19,437 nt of DNA from Zetaproteobacteria bacterium (GTDB taxonomy: Bacteria; Pseudomonadota; Zetaproteobacteria; Mariprofundales; Mariprofundaceae): the NCBI GenBank assembly GCA_021545665.1, contig JAJRTX010000068.1, forward strand, positions 1-19,437, written 5' to 3'. Every line of letters starts with the position of its first letter. The stretch's first letter is position 1. Shown here one piece after another: positions 14,855-19,437 of the stretch. Under the pieces are notes generated by a model. The model made no database searches. It had not been told where the DNA came from and was given only the letters and a program-made list of their open reading frames with translations. Both the position numbers and the translations under genes were made by a program.

Positions 14855-15913
14855 ATGACAGAATATAAACCCCAATACCTGCTTGGCATGAGCCATGAGC
14901 AACTGTTTGTGCTGTGCCGGAAGGCAGGTGCCAAGCCTGTGCATGCCGAACGTCTTCGCGCCTCCATTTTCCGTTACTACAACACTGACATTGAAACCAT
15001 CCCTGCGTTGCCGGCTGTGTTGCGGGATTATCTTTGCAAGCAGACCAGCGACCTGAAAGTGGCGCGCATAGCCCATCAACAGTCAACAGACGGCACTCAA
15101 AAGTTGCTGCTTCAGATGCCCGATGGAAAAGAAGTTGAAACTGTACTGATACCGGGACAAGGTAGAATAACGCAGTGCATTTCGACGCAGGCAGGTTGCG
15201 CCATCGGCTGCACTTTCTGCCTGACTGCAACATCGGGCTTGTCACGAAACCTCAGTGCCGCTGAAATGGTGGCTCAGGTAATGGAGGGGCAGCACAGCTG
15301 CGATAAAAACGTGCGTAATCTGGTGCTCATGGGCATGGGTGAGCCGCTGCATAATTATGATCAGGTGGCCCACTTCGTTCGTATTGTAACCGATCCGAAA
15401 GGCATGGCTTTTTCGCCCAACCGGGTCACGCTTTCCACTTCCGGTCTGATACCGGGCATCAAACGCATGATGAATGAGAACCTACCCTGCAATCTGGCTA
15501 TTTCCCTCAATGCCACAACCGATGCCATTCGCGACCAGCTCATCCCGATCAACCGCAAATACCCCATTACTGATTTACTGGCTGCTGTTCGTGAATATAT
15601 CGCGAAACGCGGGAATAAACGGGTGCTTATCGAATATGTATTGCTGGCGGGTATCAACGATACGTCACAGGATGCCCATCGCCTGTGCCAGCTATTGCAG
15701 GGAATGGATTGCACGGTAAACCTGCTGCCGTTTAATCCTTATCCGGGATCGCTGTACAAACGCCCGTCAGATGCAGATGTATTAGCTTTTCGCGCCATAC
15801 TGGTTGCGGCAGGCATGGTGGCGGTTGTGCGTGAATCACGTGGACAAGACATATCCGCCGCCTGCGGGCAACTAAAAACAGAGATGCATGATCAAGGGAG
15901 AAAAATGGTATGA
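14855..15913 (+). CDS. rlmN: RlmN, 23S rRNA/tRNA adenine-C2 methyltransferase
   Basis: This radical-SAM enzyme makes 2-methyladenosine at A2503 of 23S rRNA and A37 of some tRNAs. The 352-aa protein (from ATG 14855) has the cluster motif GCAIGCTFC (Cys115, Cys119, Cys122), GMGEPLHNYD, and the two mechanistic cysteines expected of RlmN: Cys108 in RITQC and Cys337 in RGQDISAACGQL. I chose ATG 14855 because it keeps the family's N-terminal YLLGMSHEQL element. The frame runs further upstream but there lies inside the fdxA terminator stem. No ribosome site is visible. Its 3' end overlaps sixA by four bases (ATGA). Confidence 0.93.
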   Translation: MTEYKPQYLLGMSHEQLFVLCRKAGAKPVHAERLRASIFRYYNTDIETIPALPAVLRDYLCKQTSDLKVARIAHQQSTDGTQKLLLQMPDGKEVETVLIPGQGRITQCISTQAGCAIGCTFCLTATSGLSRNLSAAEMVAQVMEGQHSCDKNVRNLVLMGMGEPLHNYDQVAHFVRIVTDPKGMAFSPNRVTLSTSGLIPGIKRMMNENLPCNLAISLNATTDAIRDQLIPINRKYPITDLLAAVREYIAKRGNKRVLIEYVLLAGINDTSQDAHRLCQLLQGMDCTVNLLPFNPYPGSLYKRPSDADVLAFRAILVAAGMVAVVRESRGQDISAACGQLKTEMHDQGRKMV

Positions 15914-16395
15914 AGACGTTGATTCTAATCCGCCATGCCAAATCAGACTGGAGCGATCTCAGTGCCAGAGACTTTGACCGTGAACTCAATGCCCGTGGCA
16001 AACGAGATGCGCCAGTGATGGCGAAGAGACTGGCATTACACAATATTCAACCTGATGCATTTACAGTCAGTACGGCCTGCAGGGCAAAAGCTACAGCCTG
16101 CCTTATGGCCCCGGCCCTTGGCTTTTCTTTTGCGGATATTGAATGGAAAGATAAGTTATATATGGCCAGTCCTTCAACTATGAAGTCTGTGATTCGCCAA
16201 ACAGCAGATCATATCCAGACGCTGGCGTTGCTGGCACACAATCCGGGCATCACCGAACTGGCCAACCAGTTCACAAATACGGCTATCAGCAACGTGCCGA
16301 CCTGTGGCGTTATCACAATTGAGTTTTCAGTCGATCACTGGTCCGATGTGGACAACAATGCCCGCCTGCTTGATTTTGATTACCCCAAGAAATGA
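15910..16395 (+). CDS. sixA: SixA-type phosphohistidine phosphatase
   Basis: The 161-aa protein is a short histidine phosphatase. LILIRHAKSDWSD contains the RHG-type motif in its SixA form (RHA, nucleophile His9), and LLAHNPGITELAN holds the second histidine (His110). SixA removes phosphate from histidines of signalling proteins: in E. coli from ArcB and from the nitrogen PTS. The middle VSTACRAKATACLM is a divergent form of the usual SPALRARQTA. ATG 15910 overlaps rlmN, so the two are co-translated. No ArcB or PTS gene is in the window, so the partner is unknown. Confidence 0.9.
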   Translation: MKTLILIRHAKSDWSDLSARDFDRELNARGKRDAPVMAKRLALHNIQPDAFTVSTACRAKATACLMAPALGFSFADIEWKDKLYMASPSTMKSVIRQTADHIQTLALLAHNPGITELANQFTNTAISNVPTCGVITIEFSVDHWSDVDNNARLLDFDYPKK

Positions 16396-16483
16396 TGTGG
16401 AAAAGAACAGCTTTAAGACTCCATTGTCCTTTTGATTGATAACTGCTTCAAGGAAAAGGGAAACGCCCCCTTAGCCTTAATTG

Positions 16484-16507
16484 AATCAAATACCCATAAG
16501 TCAAGCC
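16484..16507 (+). repeat. Imperfect direct repeat, left copy, before the transposase remnant
   Basis: The sequence at 16484-16507 resembles that at 17118-17142: both begin AATCAA, pass through a CCCA core and end GTCAAGCC, with roughly 20 of 25 positions alike allowing small gaps. The copies flank the truncated transposase gene, so this may be a leftover element boundary. Confidence 0.4.
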
Positions 16508-16511
16508 AGGT

Positions 16512-17145
16512 ACAGTTATCTCTTTGCTGGAACTGACACGTTATATTCATTTGAACCTGATACGTGCCGGGCTGTACAAAAAAGTAGATTATTATGAGTG
16601 GCGTAGCCACCATGCTTATTTGGGAGACGTAACAATCCCATGGCTTTACCGGCAGGATATTCTTGCTCGTTTTTCTAATGATGAATCCAAAGCAAGGGTG
16701 CTATTTCTTGCTTTGGATTCATCAAGGCATCGGTGAAGCCAGACGGGAGGAGTTTCACATCGGTTCGCATCTGGGACAGGTTTTGGGAGATGTTCATTTT
16801 GCGGAGCGAGCGCTGAGCGCATCGGGTTATGCTGGAACGATTAAACCGCCTTCGCTTCAACGCATTATTGAAGCCGTCTGTAATGAATATGGGGTTGATA
16901 AATCCGTCCTGTATGAGCAAGGTAAGGGGAGACTGCACTCAGAAGCGCGTGCCATGGCTGCATTCATTGTTCAGGGGTTGGAAGGCGTAACGCTCACTTT
17001 ATTGGCAGAAGAAATGGGGTGCGAACTTTCAGCTATTAGCCAGGCTGCCGGAAGGCTTCATCAAAGAATGAGTGAAAATGAATCATTAGGTCAAAAAGCC
17101 AAAAGGATTGCGGCCATAATCAATACACCCAATTGTCAAGCCTGA
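16512..17145 (+). pseudogene. REP-associated tyrosine transposase (RAYT/Y1 type), truncated and frameshifted
   Basis: Similarity begins at LLELTRYIHLNLIRAGLYKKV (from about 16524) and continues DYYEWRSHHAYLGD; this is the middle of a RAYT protein. The N-terminal half, including the HUH histidine pair, is absent. The frame then runs into a stop at 16734-16736, while the expected continuation WIHQGIGEARREEF is found in the next frame, from about 16708 on. That second part (to 17145) contains LGDVHFAERAL and a C-terminal helix-turn-helix-like region, VLYEQGKGRLHSEARAMAAF to SAISQAAGRLHQRM, typical of this transposase group. The frameshift coincides with an 18-bp perfect inverted repeat (16679-16724). 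Lacking its catalytic half, it cannot be active. Confidence 0.85.
16679..16724. repeat. Perfect 18-bp inverted repeat inside the transposase remnant
   Basis: TGATGAATCCAAAGCAAG (16679-16696) and CTTGCTTTGGATTCATCA (16707-16724) are exact reverse complements around a ten-base loop. There is no T-run after it, and it sits in coding-derived sequence exactly where the reading frame changes, so it is not a normal terminator. Confidence 0.95.
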
Positions 17146-17148
17146 CCC
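17118..17148 (+). repeat. Right boundary motif of the transposase remnant
   Basis: AATTGTCAAGCCTGACCC at 17131-17148 includes the stop of the transposase frame. Sequences of this form are, to my recollection, common at the ends of REP-associated transposase genes. The preceding bases from 17118 match the left repeat at 16484-16507 imperfectly. Confidence 0.45.
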
Positions 17149-17235
17149 GATTATTTTCATCTGGATAAGCATCTCCATATGATGGACAGAACAACTTCAA
17201 TTCCAGACTTATTTCATATTGGAAAAGACTCTTAC

Positions 17236-17263
17236 TTGATTCTGGCGGTATTTAATCTATAGT
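17236..17263 (+). promoter_or_regulatory. Candidate sigma-70 promoter for the lipoprotein gene
   Basis: TTGATT (17236-17241) and TATAGT (17258-17263) are 16 bases apart and match the -35 and -10 consensus at four and five of six positions. The lipoprotein ATG is 52 bases further on, behind AAAAAGGGG. The rest of the 17146-17315 spacer shows nothing recognisable. Confidence 0.5.
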
Positions 17264-17315
17264 AAGAAGCAATTACTGTGGTTTTGAGATGGCTTAATTA
17301 TAAAAAGGGGAACCA

Positions 17316-17999
17316 ATGAGAAAGACAATCACGACAACGGCGGTACTCGCCCTCATATCACTAACAGCTTGTGCAAGCGGCCCAAAATTGACCACTGTGA
17401 CTGAAGCGCAGGACGTAAGCACTCCAGTGGTAGGAGTTAGCACGTCAATAAATATTGGAGAGAAACTTTATACCAAAGATGATAGAGTAGTAACTCGATA
17501 TATGGTTATCCCAACCAATGTGAAGGTTACTTTTTCGGGTGGGATGTTTGATGGAACAGAAGCGACCCTCAACATAAATTCAGATCGAACAGAGATGTAC
17601 TATCTTATATCGGAGTATCCAGCAAAGGAAGCATGTGCATACGAAATAATTCTTACTTGCTATAAGGATACTGATGGGGATGAAGTTATCGACTCTGTCT
17701 ATCGTGGAGCCGAGTTGGATAAGGTATACAAGATCATCAACCCATTCCCAATCAAGTATTATAACAAGGTACAGGGAACAGGTGGAACCTGGTTTGAGCT
17801 TATATACTCAGGAAAGACAAAGGACACGATGAAGGTAACCTACCGCGAATTCACTGGATCTAATTTAATTAGGGATGCATTCACTCAGTATCTGGAGTAC
17901 CCAGTTGAGAATGGTGAAGTGCAGATAGACTTTAAAGGCATCAGTCTGAAAATTACTGAAATCAAAGGGAGCCGCATCACCTACACCCGTACTCAGTAA
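17316..17999 (+). CDS. Small lipoprotein of unknown function
   Basis: The 227-aa product starts MRKTITTTAVLALISLTAC: a positively charged start, a hydrophobic stretch and a lipobox LTAC with Cys19 as the lipid-carrying residue. It is therefore predicted to be anchored to the outer or inner membrane facing the periplasm. The rest is beta-strand-like and unrecognised. CYKDTDGDEVIDSVY (115-129) looks like a calcium-loop of DxDxDxxxD type (Asp118, Asp120, Asp122, Asp126), with Cys107 and Cys115 nearby that could form a disulfide. A ribosome site (AAGGGG) and a candidate promoter lie upstream. Composition is more AT-rich than slt-sixA, consistent with acquired DNA. No function can be assigned. Confidence 0.72.
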   Translation: MRKTITTTAVLALISLTACASGPKLTTVTEAQDVSTPVVGVSTSINIGEKLYTKDDRVVTRYMVIPTNVKVTFSGGMFDGTEATLNINSDRTEMYYLISEYPAKEACAYEIILTCYKDTDGDEVIDSVYRGAELDKVYKIINPFPIKYYNKVQGTGGTWFELIYSGKTKDTMKVTYREFTGSNLIRDAFTQYLEYPVENGEVQIDFKGISLKITEIKGSRITYTRTQ

Positions 18000-18513
18000 A
18001 TAGACGAATGGATATTCCTCTTGTTTTTCCCTAACCCTTTAGGTCGCCATGTTCGAAATGGCCCTCTTCAAATGGCTATTTCTAATGGCAGTAAGAGAGA
18101 GTCATTCGAACTCCGTGGGATTCGAGGGAGATAATGGGGCTGTGATTTGTCACTCTCATTTAAGTTAGTTGTTACAAAGTCATAGGTTAGTTCTCCTTCC
18201 ACCTAACACCCCAGAGAACTGTACAGAGAAAGGTAAATATCATGAAGTTGACTGTCCATTCTTGCTTCTGAAAAGGTGTTGAATAGTTATACTGAACCAC
18301 TACCAGCTAAAGCTGGTAGGTTCTCAAAAGCCGACTGGAAGTCGGCTTTATTTAAGGAGACGTTCTCCGCACGCACTTTTATTTTTGATCCTCCCACATG
18401 GAATGTAGGGGTTTTAACCGGGACTGGCCTTTGGTCAGTCATAGGACAATAAAAAGGAAAAAAGATATTGCTGTAGTTTTTGGATATGGCTTAAATATCA
18501 AGGGGGAAGGGTT
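18000..18513. other. 514-bp non-coding spacer rich in inverted repeats
   Basis: No convincing gene lies here. The left part has short stems: CCTAA/TTAGG (18030-18043), GCCAT/ATGGC (18046-18062) and AGTTCTC/GAGAACT (18189-18220). The right part holds a run of five stem-loops (18300-18440, listed separately). Just before the next gene is a strong purine-rich ribosome site, AGGGGGAAGG (18501-18510). The spacer could carry a structured RNA, mobile-element ends or both. Confidence 0.6.
18300..18440. repeat. Cluster of five consecutive stem-loops
   Basis: In order: CTACCAGC-taaa-GCTGGTAG (18300-18319); AAAGCCGAC/GTCGGCTTT around TGGAA (18327-18349); GGAGA-cgt-TCTCC (18356-18368); CCCACAT-gga-ATGT(A)GGG with one bulge (18393-18410); GACTGGCC-ttt-GGTCAGTC with one G·T pair (18422-18440). 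The second is followed by ATTT and may weakly terminate the lipoprotein message. The stems differ in sequence, so this is not a simple tandem repeat. Ends of IS200/IS605-like elements and structured non-coding RNAs are both possible. Confidence 0.7.
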
Positions 18514-19293
18514 TTGGATATTTTTGAAGTAGATGACAAAATAATCAGTAAAACACATGGAGTTGGTAAGGTAGACTTAGTTAATAATGAGAAGAATTTC
18601 ATTTTTGTTTCTTTCGGCCATGAACGAGGTACTTTCGAGCGCGGCATTTACGATTTAGATGGGAATGGGTTACAAGATAACCAAGGTGATTCCATTACTC
18701 TCTTCTGCGAAGAAGGCTTTAACTCCCAAATATCTGATAACGAAATAACAATACTAGCAGGACACCATAAGCATATAAAAGACAAGCTTTCATTCTCGGA
18801 ACATGCTCCATTCTTCGAAATCAAACCAGGTGCAATAGTAGGTTTTTTCAAAGTGTCATATGACGAAGCTCGGTATACTCGGGAGGCAGCTCTTGAGATC
18901 ATCTACAATAAATTGGTAGAGGGTGGATCTGACGCTATCGATACAATCAATGAGGCATACACCAAAGCAAATCCAGACAAAGTGTATGACTCTAGTAAAC
19001 CTCCAGTTCTTAATAAGAAAAAGACAGATTGGGCGGCTAACATAGTAGGAGTAGTTATCATTATAGCGCTTTTCATCGGATACAAGTCGTGCTCTATCAA
19101 CATGGCTAAGGATCGGGCTAGCCTTGAAGGTGTATCATCAACTCATAAGACTTGGGATGGTTTCGAAGACCCGAGGTATAAGGCTTGTCAGAGAGCTGGG
19201 CAAAAGCTTGCTACAGAGAAAGGGTACACTAGTACATATTCAGCAAGAGGTTACGTGATCCTTGCTCAGAATGCTGACCTATGGAGACTGTAA
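18514..19293 (+). CDS. Single-pass membrane protein of unknown function, probably cut short at its 3' end
   Basis: The frame encodes 259 residues from a TTG start, chosen because AGGGGGAAGG lies three to four bases upstream; there is no nearby in-frame ATG. The N-terminus FEVDDKIISKTHGVGKVDLV and FIFVSFGHERGTFERGIYDL suggest a small SH3/KOW-like beta domain, by resemblance only. Residues about 90-165 are mixed, and WAANIVGVVIIIALFIGY (173-190) is one membrane span. A soluble tail of about 70 residues follows. The last codons and stop (TGG AGA CTG TAA) fall in what looks like the terminal repeat of an IS256-type element, so the natural protein may have been longer. AT-rich; function unknown. 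Confidence 0.65.
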   Translation: MDIFEVDDKIISKTHGVGKVDLVNNEKNFIFVSFGHERGTFERGIYDLDGNGLQDNQGDSITLFCEEGFNSQISDNEITILAGHHKHIKDKLSFSEHAPFFEIKPGAIVGFFKVSYDEARYTREAALEIIYNKLVEGGSDAIDTINEAYTKANPDKVYDSSKPPVLNKKKTDWAANIVGVVIIIALFIGYKSCSINMAKDRASLEGVSSTHKTWDGFEDPRYKACQRAGQKLATEKGYTSTYSARGYVILAQNADLWRL

Positions 19294-19437
19294 ATTCAAC
19301 TGTGTAAATATTTCAAACAGCTATAATGCTGACAGGAGTATTTATGAAGAAGAAAGGAAGGCATGATCCAAAGTTAGTTGCGTTGGCCAGTGAGCTGGCC
19401 AAACATATGAAGACGGAATCTGATATATCGAGCTTAA
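19284..19437 (+). mobile_element. Left end of a probable IS256-family insertion sequence (continues beyond window)
   Basis: The sequence from about 19286, GACTGTAAATTCAACTGTGT and the following AAAT, resembles the TGTAAA/TGTGTAAA-type terminal repeats of IS256-family elements as I recall them. It is followed 30 bases later by a gene whose start resembles IS256 transposases. The other end and any target duplication lie outside the window, so the exact left border is approximate. Confidence 0.5.
19344..19437 (+). CDS. Probable IS256-family transposase, N-terminal fragment
   Basis: Thirty-one residues are visible: MKKKGRHDPKLVALASELAK and then HMKTESDISSL. The pattern 'LASELAK..KTE.D+..L' is typical of the N-terminus of IS256-type DDE transposases, before their conserved 'HLGY' region, which would lie beyond the window. 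AGGAG at 19334-19338, five bases before the ATG, is a good ribosome site. The gene is cut by the window edge, so integrity cannot be judged. Confidence 0.65.
   Translation, partial: MKKKGRHDPKLVALASELAKHMKTESDISSL

Noticed and set aside
18100..18135. Possible tRNA T-arm (CATTCGAACTCC)
   Set aside because: No acceptor stem, anticodon arm or CCA end fits around it.
18165..18210. Integron attC-like site (GTTAG ... ACCTAAC)
   Set aside because: Short matches to the core and inverse core consensus occur, but the required paired internal boxes and spacing are not convincing, and no second site follows the next gene.

Overview
The window reads as a bacterial chromosome segment, probably from a proteobacterium. 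The supporting genes are SixA, a two-cluster FdxA ferredoxin, an Slt-type lytic transglycosylase, RlmN, a cobU-T-C-S operon, and a REP-associated transposase remnant. A marine gamma- or zetaproteobacterium would fit, but the species cannot be fixed from sequence alone. All recognised genes lie on the + strand. No tRNA, rRNA, CRISPR array or B12 riboswitch was seen.

Layout. (1) 1-4800 is a tightly overlapping cobalamin operon: the 3' end of cobU, then cobT, cobC, cobS, a BtuC-type permease, a BtuD-type ATPase and a CobO/BtuR adenosyltransferase. It covers nucleotide-loop assembly, corrinoid uptake and adenosylation. (2) 4801-10594 is an accessory block. It starts with an AT-rich two-gene cassette, in which a 772-aa protein with a nuclease-like D...ECK motif and a DGQHR (DndB-type) motif overlaps a Dam-family adenine methyltransferase. 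A HepT/MntA (HEPN/nucleotidyltransferase) toxin-antitoxin pair and a SEC-C zinc-motif protein of unknown function follow. (3) 10595-12284 returns to tetrapyrroles: a CbiX-like chelatase, uroporphyrinogen-III C-methyltransferase and a small [2Fe-2S] ferredoxin, which make or support the precorrin-2/sirohydrochlorin precursor of siroheme and B12. (4) 12401-16395 holds housekeeping genes: slt, fdxA with a perfect-hairpin terminator, rlmN and sixA. (5) 16396-19437 is a decaying, mobile-element-rich end: a truncated and frameshifted REP-associated transposase with an 18-bp perfect inverted repeat, a small lipoprotein, a 514-bp hairpin-rich spacer, a single-pass membrane protein of unknown function, and the left end of a probable IS256-type element that seems to cut that protein short.

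The most interesting candidate for an undescribed system is the DGQHR/nuclease plus Dam cassette (4887-8032). It resembles a DNA-modification or defence module, but the dnd sulfur-modification genes are absent. The neighbouring HepT/MntA pair and the position between two vitamin B12-related segments support a defence-island reading. Function here is inferred from motifs and context only.
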